Counted from the stretch's first letter, positions 1 to 9,796 are shown. The stretch is 64,000 nucleotides of DNA from Ignavibacteriales bacterium (GCA_003599415.1 QZKB01000067.1:1-64000), one strand, 5' to 3'. Notes: a model not told the origin generated them from the letters alone. A program made the numbers and translations.

Positions 1-1
1 T

Positions 2-211
2 TCTTTACCAGGAGCTATTGCAGCGGGACCAGTGAGTAAAAGTTCTTTTAGTAAGTATAAGATTCTGATTGAAAGTGCTGACAGGTTTAAGAGGTTCCAA
101 ACATCTGATGCCGTTTATTATGATGATAGGATGGACTATGTTACAAACGAGCCGACAATTTCTGCTAATGCCACAGGTTTATTTGTAATTGGATGGTTTT
201 CCGGAAAATAA
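2..211 (+). CDS. C-terminal fragment of a glycoside hydrolase family 9-like (endoglucanase-type) protein, truncated by window start
   Basis: Frame 2 reads SLPGAIAAGPVSKSS...YYDDRMDYVTNEPTISANATGLFVIGWFSGK*. This resembles the GH9 C-terminal signature (GGP..., Y.D...Y..NE..I..NA). Confidence 0.6.
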   Translation, partial: SLPGAIAAGPVSKSSFSKYKILIESADRFKRFQTSDAVYYDDRMDYVTNEPTISANATGLFVIGWFSGK

Positions 212-354
212 ATAGGATTGTTTTAGGATGGTACACATCTTTAAATATTCTCAGAGTGAATCATTTGTACTAATTGGCGAATTTGTTTATACACATAAAT
301 CTACCTTTTTTAAGGCACATAATTTGTCATTTTTAGACTAATTTAGGACTGTCT

Positions 355-1653
355 ATGAAAAAGAATATACAATTAATACCATCTGGTGTGACATTAGTTG
401 ATCAGACCTGGGGCGGCTTTTATAAAGGCGGTTCTTATATTTTAATCGGACCGAGGAAATCCGGGCGCACACTTTTAGGTTTGCAATACGCTTTACAATC
501 CGCCAAACAAAAAGAAGTCTGCTTGTATTTTACAACAATGCGTCCAAAGGATTTAATGATTCAGGCTGCTTCTATAGATTTTGATTTGCAGAATTATATG
601 AATCAGAATCTAATTGTTGTTGTTAGAGTTGCTCCACCGAATGATATAAATGATATAAGAAATTCTGACGATTACCTTGTTGAGTATTTCAAGGATATTG
701 TTACTGTTGTTAATCAGTTTTCTCCTAACAGGATTATTTTTGATGAATTAACTCCTTACCTGAGTTTTTCAAATCTTGATGTACTGAAAGATACTTTTTT
801 ACAAACGATTGAAACGATTGAAGAGAAGGATATAATAAGTTTGTTTATTGTTGGTGAACCTGCTACTCCGGTTGCCCAATCCATAGTTGATGTAATGGCA
901 CAGTTTGTTACCGGAAGTATTTACCTGCAGAAGAGACCAACGGTTATGGAGAATAAATATCAAGGTGGTAAGATGACCATCACTCCTAACATCGGACATA
1001 CAGAAGGTCAGTTTACTGCTAATTATTTTATTGAGCCATACAAAGGAATTGTTGTTGATTATAAACCGTCATATCCAACATCAACAGGAATTCAGGCCCC
1101 TGCCCAGAACAGCTTTTTTAATCAGCCTGCGCAAACAAATAAAAAGGATTCAAAATATCTTAGCTTATCAAGTTTCGAGGTTCAGTCCGAACCTTATTCA
1201 TTTTCGAACTTATATGATTATAACGATTTTCTTTTGTTACTGAATAACCAGATAGCGCTGTATAAAAGTACCGGCCAGGTATTTAATCTTGTAACATTCA
1301 AATTAGATCATGCAGCCGAACAGCAGGGTTTAATTACGATGAATCAGTTACAAAATGCAATCAGGCTTGGTTCCGATAAAAAAGATAAGATTTGTTTGAA
1401 AGACAATAAAGTTATTGTTTTAATTACTCGTAACGATAAGAAAATTGTCCAGGAATTAATCTCCAAAATGCAAAACAATCTGCCAAGTGTTAATCCGGAA
1501 TACATAAGGGCAGTTGTAAACAACATTTCCGTACTTTCTGTAGAAATTGATGAACACATTGAAAATGCCGAATCACTAATGGATTACATAGCTTCAGATG
1601 AAACTCATTTCCGGAATAATTACGATAGTTTCAATAATTATAATAAATTCTGA
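355..1653 (+). CDS. KaiC/RecA-superfamily ATPase-like protein with degenerate Walker A and a GGDEF-like C-terminal region
   Basis: N-terminus GGSYILIGPRKSGRTLLGLQYALQSA aligns with the KaiC P-loop region; Walker B-like RIIFDEL. The C-terminal half has GGDEF-fold-like hydrophobic spacing (FNLVTFKLDHA...LQNAIRLGSDKKDKICLKDNKVIVLITRND). Confidence 0.65.
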   Translation: MKKNIQLIPSGVTLVDQTWGGFYKGGSYILIGPRKSGRTLLGLQYALQSAKQKEVCLYFTTMRPKDLMIQAASIDFDLQNYMNQNLIVVVRVAPPNDINDIRNSDDYLVEYFKDIVTVVNQFSPNRIIFDELTPYLSFSNLDVLKDTFLQTIETIEEKDIISLFIVGEPATPVAQSIVDVMAQFVTGSIYLQKRPTVMENKYQGGKMTITPNIGHTEGQFTANYFIEPYKGIVVDYKPSYPTSTGIQAPAQNSFFNQPAQTNKKDSKYLSLSSFEVQSEPYSFSNLYDYNDFLLLLNNQIALYKSTGQVFNLVTFKLDHAAEQQGLITMNQLQNAIRLGSDKKDKICLKDNKVIVLITRNDKKIVQELISKMQNNLPSVNPEYIRAVVNNISVLSVEIDEHIENAESLMDYIASDETHFRNNYDSFNNYNKF

Positions 1654-4526
1654 TGAAGCATTTTACCAAAACAGTATTTTTTCTGTTTGTAATCTGTACC
1701 TTATCTTTTGCACAAACTGCCAACGATGCAATTAAGAGAGAAGCTCTTACCCATATGCAATATGGGCGGTACGGTGAAGCAATTGACCTTCTGAATAAAT
1801 ACATTTCTGCATTACCACACAAAGCCGAAGGTTTACATTTACGCGGTTTATGTTATGAAAAACGCGGTCAGTATGAATGGGCTGCATTGGATTTAAGACG
1901 TGCAGTTAAATTAGCTCCAGATGATCAAAAATTACGTGAAGACCTGAACAGAGTTGAAAAAATTTGGCATGAACTTCTTAATAAAAAAATTGAAGGCCAT
2001 AAACGGGAAATAGCAATCAATCCTAATGTTGCAGTAAATTATCTTGAAATTGGTAAATGCAAAAAAAATCTTGGTGAATGGAAAGAAGCTGAACAGTGGT
2101 ATGATGAATATCTGAAAAGAGATGAAAATGCTTCTTCTGATGAAGTAATACGTTATAGTGAAATTCTTTCTAAGAACGGTTCAATTGTTAAAGGAGAAAA
2201 AATATTAAAGAAGTATGTTGAAAAGTATCCCGATGATCAACGTCTTTGGAGCAGATACGGATTTTTTACAATGTGGCTTGGCAAAAACAAGATTGCAATT
2301 ATGGCTTTTGAAAATGCTCTTGCATTAAAACCTTATTTCAAAGAAGCCCAGGATGGTTTGGATCAGGCTAAAGGGAAGCCATACTTGTTTGAGTGGGTTG
2401 ATACCTTATCCCGAAGAAAAGCACAACAAGCTCCTCCGGAATTTAATATTGATAAATATTACCGGATTGTAAGAAAAAATGCTGAAGATAGTGAAACAAG
2501 ATTATTGCTCGTACAGGAACTGATAAAATATGAAAGAATGGAAGAAGCATACCAGCAACTTCAGATTTTACAAAAGAAAAATCCGGATGATCCTACTATA
2601 AGACCGTTGATGGATAGCGTTACAACATTTAGGGATGTTGTCTATAAAAAAAGGTTAGTTGATTATAACAATAAGCTTGCCTTAAATCCGAAAGATAAAG
2701 AAGCCGCGCTGAAAGTAGCTGAATATCAGGGTAACCTGACGAACTATGATAGTGCAATTGTTGTTCTCGAAAATTATCTTCAGGGTGTTCCGGATAATCA
2801 GGAGAGTGATGTTCGCTTCCGTCTTGCTCAGTATTCAGCGTGGAATTATGATTGGGAAAGGGCAATTGCCCAGTTGAATATCTTACTTATACAGGATCCA
2901 AATAATCTTGAATACCAGATGCTTAGAGGGCAAATTTCAGTTTGGAATACTTCTGACCTTGATCTTGCTGAGAAATATTTAACGAATGTTTATGATAAGC
3001 AACCGGAAAATTTCGCTGCTCTTCTTTCACTATCTACACTTTATTGCTGGAAAGATGATTTTACTACCGCGAAAAAATTCCTGGATCTTGCAGAGAAAAT
3101 AGATGCAACTGATACTTACTTTATTACAACACAGCAGTTATATGAGACTGCAAAAGCAAATGCCGAAGAGAGAAGAATATTAGATATAAGAGTTGAAGGT
3201 GGAAAATTAGCAATGGAAGGTGATTGTGAAGGAGCACTTACTAAATATGATGAGTATTTTACATACAAAACTGCGCCGGAAAAAACTGCTCTTATGGAAT
3301 ATGCAGAAGTTAATATGTGCGTAAAGAATTTTGGTAAAACGGTGGAAATCTGCAACCAGATTCTTGAACAGGAATATGATTATAATGCAGCTATGCTAAG
3401 AGCCAAAGCATACCTATGGGGTGGCGATTCTCTGACTGCAGTTTCCGAATTTCAAAAGCTGGCCGATGAAGATTCATCAAGTTGGGAAGCAAAATTCTAT
3501 CTTGCTGAAAGTTACCAGGTTACAAGGAATTATGATGAAGCAAAAGACATCTATGATCTTCTTCTTGAAAACGAAACGGATTCAACAAAGATAAAATTAA
3601 TTCAACAGAGAATTGAATGGATTCCTGTTGTTGGTATAAAAGGAATCATTTCAAGGTTTCCAAACTCTGTTGGGTTCGCTCCTATATATAATTATTACTC
3701 CGATAATTTCGACCTTATATTTAAAAGCTGGGGCGGACGTTTGGATTTAGGACTTACAAGTTTTCTGACTATCGGAACAAGTTTTAGCAGAGGTGATCTT
3801 AGCAAGGAATGGGCTCAAAGGAACTATACAATTCTGAAAGCACATTTAAACATCTGGATAACAAGCAAATTTGTTGCAAGTTTTGGCTTTGGAAATTTGA
3901 CCTACGAAGGTTACTCAAATAGGAACGTAAGTGATATCACAATGAAATATGAGAATAAAGATCATTTCTCTGTTGCAGGTATCTATGACCATACAGATGC
4001 AGCATTGGTTCTGTATTCTCCGAGTCTTGTCTTTTACGATATTGCAACCGACTACAGAATTTTATCTGATCTATACAAATTAATGTTTTACTACTATCCA
4101 AGAAAAGAATTGAAGTTTTCAGGTTATTATCAGTTTCTGGATCTGACTGATGGTAACCTTGGTAATGATCTTCAACTTAGAATTGGCAGATTGTTTGAGT
4201 GGGACATCTGGGCTGGATACGAATATTTCTATTCAAACTATGCAAGGAAATCTAAATTCTATTACTCACCTAGCGATTTTGAATCTCATAGCCTATGGCT
4301 TGACTGGATTGTTCAGAATGATGAAACGTTGGAAGTAGATATTAATGGTAAGGTTGGCTATGTACCTGCAAGCGATTTTCTTATCCGTGAAGTTGGTGCT
4401 GGTATAACCTATAAACCCATTAAGAATTTGTCCATTACTGGTAAGATTACACTCGGAAGCACTTACAGGTATGATGCAAGTTATAGATTTATTTCCAGTT
4501 CCATTTATGCGTACTGGAGTTTTTAA
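1653..4526 (+). CDS. TPR-repeat protein with C-terminal outer-membrane beta-barrel (YaiO/PgaA/BcsC-like exopolysaccharide export protein)
   Basis: Signal peptide, long TPR region (YGRYGEAIDLLNKYISALPHKAEGLHLRGLCYEKRGQYEWAALDL...), then ~270 aa of beta-barrel-like alternating strands ending in aromatic F (SIYAYWSF). Start overlaps the upstream stop (TGATG). Confidence 0.8.
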   Translation: MKHFTKTVFFLFVICTLSFAQTANDAIKREALTHMQYGRYGEAIDLLNKYISALPHKAEGLHLRGLCYEKRGQYEWAALDLRRAVKLAPDDQKLREDLNRVEKIWHELLNKKIEGHKREIAINPNVAVNYLEIGKCKKNLGEWKEAEQWYDEYLKRDENASSDEVIRYSEILSKNGSIVKGEKILKKYVEKYPDDQRLWSRYGFFTMWLGKNKIAIMAFENALALKPYFKEAQDGLDQAKGKPYLFEWVDTLSRRKAQQAPPEFNIDKYYRIVRKNAEDSETRLLLVQELIKYERMEEAYQQLQILQKKNPDDPTIRPLMDSVTTFRDVVYKKRLVDYNNKLALNPKDKEAALKVAEYQGNLTNYDSAIVVLENYLQGVPDNQESDVRFRLAQYSAWNYDWERAIAQLNILLIQDPNNLEYQMLRGQISVWNTSDLDLAEKYLTNVYDKQPENFAALLSLSTLYCWKDDFTTAKKFLDLAEKIDATDTYFITTQQLYETAKANAEERRILDIRVEGGKLAMEGDCEGALTKYDEYFTYKTAPEKTALMEYAEVNMCVKNFGKTVEICNQILEQEYDYNAAMLRAKAYLWGGDSLTAVSEFQKLADEDSSSWEAKFYLAESYQVTRNYDEAKDIYDLLLENETDSTKIKLIQQRIEWIPVVGIKGIISRFPNSVGFAPIYNYYSDNFDLIFKSWGGRLDLGLTSFLTIGTSFSRGDLSKEWAQRNYTILKAHLNIWITSKFVASFGFGNLTYEGYSNRNVSDITMKYENKDHFSVAGIYDHTDAALVLYSPSLVFYDIATDYRILSDLYKLMFYYYPRKELKFSGYYQFLDLTDGNLGNDLQLRIGRLFEWDIWAGYEYFYSNYARKSKFYYSPSDFESHSLWLDWIVQNDETLEVDINGKVGYVPASDFLIREVGAGITYKPIKNLSITGKITLGSTYRYDASYRFISSSIYAYWSF

Positions 4527-4547
4527 CATTAACAGGAGTAAATATTG

Positions 4548-5816
4548 ATGTCCCGATTAATACAATCACTTATTTTATTTGTAATGATCTTTTCTTCTAA
4601 TGGTTTTTATGCGAATACAAATACCGGTTCAAATTCCGGTAGAGATGTTTATTTGTGTGAAGAAGCCGCAAGAGACAATGTTAGTTATTATGGCTCTTCT
4701 TATGGAAAGAAAGTTCCTATTACAGGTGATGTAAGTCAGTTGAGATATTTCTTTAATGCTCTCAAGTTAAGTAAAAGCTCCAGAATAAGAGTTGCTCATT
4801 ACGGAGATTCAATTATTCTTGGTGATGTTATTTCGGAGGGATTACGTGAAAACCTTCAGGCTAAGTTTGGAGGTAACGGTGCCGGTTTTGTTGCCATTAA
4901 TACAGATGATTTTGGTATGAGAAAAACTACAACGATAAAATTCTCAAACGACTGGAACGAAGCTTCTGTTTTCAAACGCAATCCTAAAAACTGGCCGCTT
5001 GGTATAGCCGGTAACGTATTTATGCCTTCGGCAAACAGCTATGTTCAGTATGAAACTTCAAGGTTATCCAGATCATTAAAATCATTTAAGAATGTATACC
5101 TTTATTATAAAGGTTCTAATGGAATAGGCTCTGTTGATTTCTCATTTAACTCCGGTGGAACTCAAAGTAAAAAACTTGCTTCTACAGACAGGGTTAAAGA
5201 TTTGCTTGTAACATCTTCATCAGATGCAACTTCAGTCAAATTGACTTTTAAATCCTGCACCAATACTTATTTTTATGGCGTCAGTCTTGAAAATGGTAAT
5301 GGTATTTACGTTGATAATTTTCCGATGAAGGGCCAGTCGGGCATAATGTTAGTTGATCTTACACAACCTGTACTTAAAGAATTCAGCTCCTTGCTTGATT
5401 ACAAACTTATAATACTCAATTTTGGTGTTAATGTAGTATCGCCTGAATATAATGATTATGTCTGGTATGAGAAAAAAATGGAGAAAGTAATTGATCATTT
5501 TAAAAGCGCATTTCCAAATGCATCAATTCTTATTGTTAGCGCAGGTGATAAAAGTGTGAAAAAGGGAATGAGTTTTTCAACAGATCCTCAGATTGCACTT
5601 TTACTTAAATCTCAAAAATTAATTGCTGAAAAATCAAAAGTGGCATTCTGGAATTTATACGAAGCAATGGGAGGCGCAAATGCTATGGAAAGCTGGGTTA
5701 GCGCCAAACCTCAACTTGCACTAAAAGATTATTGCCATCTTACTTCTGAGGGAGGAAAAGTAGTTTCCGATTTATTATCCGAAGCATTATTGAGTGCATA
5801 TAATAAAGCTAAATAG
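4548..5816 (+). CDS. Secreted SGNH/GDSL-family hydrolase
   Basis: Signal peptide; block I-like RVAHYGDSIILGD; NFGVN; C-terminal DxxH (LKDYCHLTSEGG). Confidence 0.75.
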   Translation: MSRLIQSLILFVMIFSSNGFYANTNTGSNSGRDVYLCEEAARDNVSYYGSSYGKKVPITGDVSQLRYFFNALKLSKSSRIRVAHYGDSIILGDVISEGLRENLQAKFGGNGAGFVAINTDDFGMRKTTTIKFSNDWNEASVFKRNPKNWPLGIAGNVFMPSANSYVQYETSRLSRSLKSFKNVYLYYKGSNGIGSVDFSFNSGGTQSKKLASTDRVKDLLVTSSSDATSVKLTFKSCTNTYFYGVSLENGNGIYVDNFPMKGQSGIMLVDLTQPVLKEFSSLLDYKLIILNFGVNVVSPEYNDYVWYEKKMEKVIDHFKSAFPNASILIVSAGDKSVKKGMSFSTDPQIALLLKSQKLIAEKSKVAFWNLYEAMGGANAMESWVSAKPQLALKDYCHLTSEGGKVVSDLLSEALLSAYNKAK

Positions 5817-5910
5817 CATCATTTTACGAGTGGTTCATTTTTATACTCGTGTTTGTTTCTGAAACAACCTGCCATTATGAATTATGTAAATTCTGTGAAT
5901 TTATGTAGTT

Positions 5911-7362
5911 TTGAATGGTATGGAAATTGACCTTTTGTATTTTAAAAAAATTATTAAGGGAATGCCTAATACTAAAGACATATTAAAACGCAAGATAGTC
6001 TTAAATAACTTCGAACCTCTCAAAGATTCGAGCGGAAAGGATAGAAAGTTATTAAGATTAATATTTATTTCAGGAGCGCTTTCTGTTTTATTTCTTGCTA
6101 TAATTATATTCACATTACCTTATACTGACCTTTCATTAAGCAGCTTGTTTGTATTTTCATCCATTGTCTCACTGGTAATATTCCTTTTCGTCTTATTATT
6201 CAGATATTTCTCTATCCTGGTGATGGCCTACTTGTACATTACAAGGTACACGGTTCAACAGAAGAATACATACACTCCATTTGTTTCTATTATTGTTCCG
6301 GTTTATAATGAAGGTAAAGTTCTAACAGAATCAATTAAATCCCTGTTAAAACTAAATTATTCGAATTACGAAATAATAATTGTAAACGATGGTTCAACAG
6401 ACAATACAAAACAAGTGGCCCAATCATTAGTTGGGTTGCAGGACGGGTTAAATTCAAAAGTCAGAATATCACTTGTCAATAAAGCTAACGGTGGAAAATC
6501 CCGCGCGTTAAATGCAGGCATCCAGGTCTCCAAAGGTGATTTTGTATTGTGTATGGACGGTGATTCACAGCTTTCTCCTGATACTTTGAAATACGGCGTT
6601 TCGCACTTTATTGATCCTGCAATAGGTGCAGTTGCCGGCAATGTAAAAGTATTGAACAGGAAGAAATTTCTTACCGATCTTCAGAGTCTTGAATACCTCG
6701 AAGGTTTGAACATGCCAAGAAGCGCTCAGAGTTTTCTTAAACTTGTAAATATCATTCCTGGTCCAATTGGAATATTCAGAAAAAAAGCTATTCAGGATGC
6801 AGGGTGGTATGCAAGCGATACATTTGCTGAAGATGCTGATCTGACTCTTAAAATTTTAGCTGCCGGCTGGAAAATTTATTATGAACCAATGGCTATTTCC
6901 TGGACTGAAGCCCCGGATAAATTAAATCAGTTATTGAAGCAGCGTTACAGATGGACAAGAGGTATAATTCAGTCTATCCGTAAACATAAAAAACACTTGA
7001 TGAATCCTACTATTAATTTTAATAATTCGTTGGTTCTCTGGTCAATGTTTTATGAATCCCTGATATGGCCGATTATGAATATTTTTGCCAATGGCTACTT
7101 TATTATTGTTGCATTGTTTTTTGGAATGTCCAATCTACTCGTTTTTTGGTGGGCGGGACTTGCACTATTAGATTTAATGACTTCTCTGTATTGCATTGCT
7201 GTTGAGAAGGAGGAAGTAAGACTAATTCCTTATGCAATTGTTTACAGGTTGTTTTTTATTTTGCTGATTGATATTACAAAGTTTATGGCTACAATTGAAG
7301 AGTTCTTAGGAATGCAGATGACCTGGGGGAAACTTGAAAGAATCGGAACAGCGAAAGCATAA
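5911..7362 (+). CDS. Processive family 2 glycosyltransferase (PgaC/BcsA-like polysaccharide synthase)
   Basis: VSIIVPVYNEGKVLTESIKSLL, VNDGSTDNT, CMDGDSQLSPD, AEDADLTLK, QRYRW (QxxRW motif); TM helices flanking the catalytic domain. Confidence 0.9.
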   Translation: MNGMEIDLLYFKKIIKGMPNTKDILKRKIVLNNFEPLKDSSGKDRKLLRLIFISGALSVLFLAIIIFTLPYTDLSLSSLFVFSSIVSLVIFLFVLLFRYFSILVMAYLYITRYTVQQKNTYTPFVSIIVPVYNEGKVLTESIKSLLKLNYSNYEIIIVNDGSTDNTKQVAQSLVGLQDGLNSKVRISLVNKANGGKSRALNAGIQVSKGDFVLCMDGDSQLSPDTLKYGVSHFIDPAIGAVAGNVKVLNRKKFLTDLQSLEYLEGLNMPRSAQSFLKLVNIIPGPIGIFRKKAIQDAGWYASDTFAEDADLTLKILAAGWKIYYEPMAISWTEAPDKLNQLLKQRYRWTRGIIQSIRKHKKHLMNPTINFNNSLVLWSMFYESLIWPIMNIFANGYFIIVALFFGMSNLLVFWWAGLALLDLMTSLYCIAVEKEEVRLIPYAIVYRLFFILLIDITKFMATIEEFLGMQMTWGKLERIGTAKA

Positions 7363-7381
7363 AAGTTTATAAGAGGAAATT

Positions 7382-7870
7382 ATGGAACTTATACCTATAC
7401 TATCTTTTATCATACTGGTTGCTACAATAAGCACTTTTATTTTGGCTATTGGTGCTTATGTGCTTTATAAAATACGGGAACGCAAAGGTGCAATGCAGAC
7501 TGCTCAGCAGCCCAAATCTGTTGAAGCGGAAATTTACGCACCGGCACAAGTTCTTGCTAAACCAAGAGAAGTCAGAGTTGAACAGCAACCTGCTTATCAG
7601 CAACAGTATTATCAAAAAGTACCTTATGATGTTCAGGGAAGACCGGGTTATATACCAGTTCAGCAGGAAAATTATGAACAAAGTGAATTCCGTAAAGTAC
7701 CAGGACAAAGAGCCTACCAACAGAATGTTCAGGCCCCATTTCAACAGTATCAGAACGAAAACACAGGCGAAGATACAACTTCTACAGATAAGAAATTTAT
7801 GAAATATACTTCTGAAGGTTATATTCCGGTAAGTAAAACTAAGACCGGAGAAAATCCAAAGTGGCGGTAG
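7382..7870 (+). CDS. Small single-TM protein with Gln/Tyr-rich cytoplasmic-type tail, unknown function
   Basis: N-terminal TM (LIPILSFIILVATISTFILAIGAYVLY) then KIRERKG and a Q/Y/P-rich low-complexity tail; sits between the GT2 and deacetylase-like genes and overlaps the next ORF. Confidence 0.7.
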   Translation: MELIPILSFIILVATISTFILAIGAYVLYKIRERKGAMQTAQQPKSVEAEIYAPAQVLAKPREVRVEQQPAYQQQYYQKVPYDVQGRPGYIPVQQENYEQSEFRKVPGQRAYQQNVQAPFQQYQNENTGEDTTSTDKKFMKYTSEGYIPVSKTKTGENPKWR

Positions 7871-9759
7871 GACTTAAAAATAGGTTAAAGGTAAATCAAT
7901 TAATTATTTTTGTTAGTGGATTAGTTTTACTAACAGCCTCTGCTCTTGTCTTCCTTTTAATTCTGAAAAATGTTTACGGCAAGTACGACATTTCTGAAAT
8001 TATTCCTACAAAGAAAAATTTATACATTTTTGAAAGTCCGACTAACTTCAAGGTTGGGTTACTCTACTCAAAGTACACTGAAAATATGCTTCCCCAGGGA
8101 AGCACTTGGTTGAGTGATAACATTTCAACGTGGAAAACCTTTTTTGGAAATCTAAAAATATCTTATGAAGTAATATCCGATCAGACAATTGAACTTGGGA
8201 AGCACAAACAGTTTAATATTATTGTATTGCCGGGTACAAAATCATTAAGCGATAAAGAAATAAATCAAATAAAAAAATATGTGGAAGAAGGCGGCAGCAT
8301 ATTTTCTACCAGCGGTACTGCTTCTTATTCAAATGATGGTAAATGGCGCGGATGGGATTTCTTTTCTGAAGTGTACGGCTTAAAATTTACAACTGAAATT
8401 AAACCGGATGAACATTCTAAAATTCACACTTTAAGAGGAGGTTTACCTTTAACTGCGGGAATTCCTACCGGGTTTCCTTTAAAGATTGCAACATGGGATA
8501 GACCTGTTTCGTGTGAAGTTCTGGATCCAAGAACTATACAGGTAAGCTTCTGGTATAATTTCAGGAAGGAAGCCGGACTTGTAATTGAAGAAATAGAGAA
8601 AAGCGCGGGAATTGTTTACGGCACCTATGGAAAGGGAAGATTTGTCTGGTACGGATTTGAACTCAATTCTGTTTTAGGTGAACAGGAAGATTACGTTAAT
8701 TTTGAAAAGCTATTTAAGAATTCCATTAACTGGCTTATTCATGCACCAACAAGCCTTGTAAAGGATTGGCCTTCGCGGTATCGTGCGGCAGCAATCATTG
8801 TTCCTACTTTAACAACGCAAGTCTGGAATGTAAAAAATGTAATTAATATTGCAAGGAATGAACGTATTCCGCTGACTTTTCTTGTTGAACCAAATATTGC
8901 CGAAGAGAATAAAACTCTTTTACAGGAAATGCGCAATTACGGAGATGTGGGGAATATAATTGATATTGGTTATCTGGAATCAGTTGATGATACTGTTAAC
9001 AAATTGTTTAATTATAATTCGCAGTTTGTCCGTTTTAAGAACGGTAAGACTCTTGTTGAAAAAATTCCTACTGTAAAAGTTAAAGGTGCTGTTCCAATGT
9101 ATGGATTGTATGATGAGAACAGCTTACAGGCTTTGGTTCATTCGGATTATGAATTTGTTTTTACTGACTCGCTTACTGACAGGTCAGTTCCAAAAACAAT
9201 TATAAGAGGTGAAAAGAAAATTGTCTCATTCACAAAAACTGCAAGAGATGATTATGAAGTTATAAGAGATTATGGATTGAAAGACAAAAACTTCCAGCTC
9301 TATACATACAAGGAAGATGTAGATAGATTATTGTTTGAAGGTGGTGTATATATTTTAAAGGTTCATACAGATTATCAATGCAGACCTGAATATGCAAGCG
9401 TCATCCAGGATTTAATAAGGTACATGAAATCCCAGAATATTTGGATCACGTCTGCTTCGGAAATTAAAGATTGGTGGTTATCCAAAACCAACCTTGAACT
9501 TTCTACGGAAGCCCGCAGCAGCAGAAGAATGGCTATTGAAATTTCAAATCCCGGAAAGGTTGATGTGGAAAATGTTGACGTCCAGATAAATTTGAATAAG
9601 CCCGTAAAGAATATTCAGATTTCTTCTGAAATTTTCGGCACTAAGATTCCAAAGTATGAAATAAATCCGAGAACAAACTCCTTGCATCTGAAACTTAAAA
9701 AGATGGAAGCCGGAGAAACCGTAAGCTACTTTATTGATTATGATAATGTTACTCTATAG
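7861..9759 (+). CDS. Polysaccharide deacetylase-fold protein with beta-galactosidase-trimerisation/GATase-like N-terminal region
   Basis: GTG start overlaps the upstream stop; N-terminal TM; NIIVLPGTKSLSDKEINQIKKYVEEGGSIFSTSG; C-terminal NodB-like layout (AAIIVPTLTTQVWNVKNVINIARNERIPLTFLVEPN ... YILKVHTDYQCRPEYASVIQDLIRYMKSQNIWITSASEIKDWW). Confidence 0.7.
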   Translation: MAVGLKNRLKVNQLIIFVSGLVLLTASALVFLLILKNVYGKYDISEIIPTKKNLYIFESPTNFKVGLLYSKYTENMLPQGSTWLSDNISTWKTFFGNLKISYEVISDQTIELGKHKQFNIIVLPGTKSLSDKEINQIKKYVEEGGSIFSTSGTASYSNDGKWRGWDFFSEVYGLKFTTEIKPDEHSKIHTLRGGLPLTAGIPTGFPLKIATWDRPVSCEVLDPRTIQVSFWYNFRKEAGLVIEEIEKSAGIVYGTYGKGRFVWYGFELNSVLGEQEDYVNFEKLFKNSINWLIHAPTSLVKDWPSRYRAAAIIVPTLTTQVWNVKNVINIARNERIPLTFLVEPNIAEENKTLLQEMRNYGDVGNIIDIGYLESVDDTVNKLFNYNSQFVRFKNGKTLVEKIPTVKVKGAVPMYGLYDENSLQALVHSDYEFVFTDSLTDRSVPKTIIRGEKKIVSFTKTARDDYEVIRDYGLKDKNFQLYTYKEDVDRLLFEGGVYILKVHTDYQCRPEYASVIQDLIRYMKSQNIWITSASEIKDWWLSKTNLELSTEARSSRRMAIEISNPGKVDVENVDVQINLNKPVKNIQISSEIFGTKIPKYEINPRTNSLHLKLKKMEAGETVSYFIDYDNVTL

Positions 9760-9796
9760 GTCAATTTCGTAATGCCTAATAAGCGGAATAATAGAA

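Noticed and set aside
5821-5860. Possible terminator (acgagt ... actcgt) between the SGNH and GT2 genes
   Set aside because: Only a 6-bp stem with a long loop and no clean T-tract; insufficient to call a transcription break.
7400-7802. Overlapping ORFs on both strands (7400-7744 -, 7449-7802 +, 7572-7778 -)
   Set aside because: They shadow the 162-aa co-directional ORF at 7382-7870, whose TM, spacing and overlap with the next gene fit the operon; the alternatives have poor composition.
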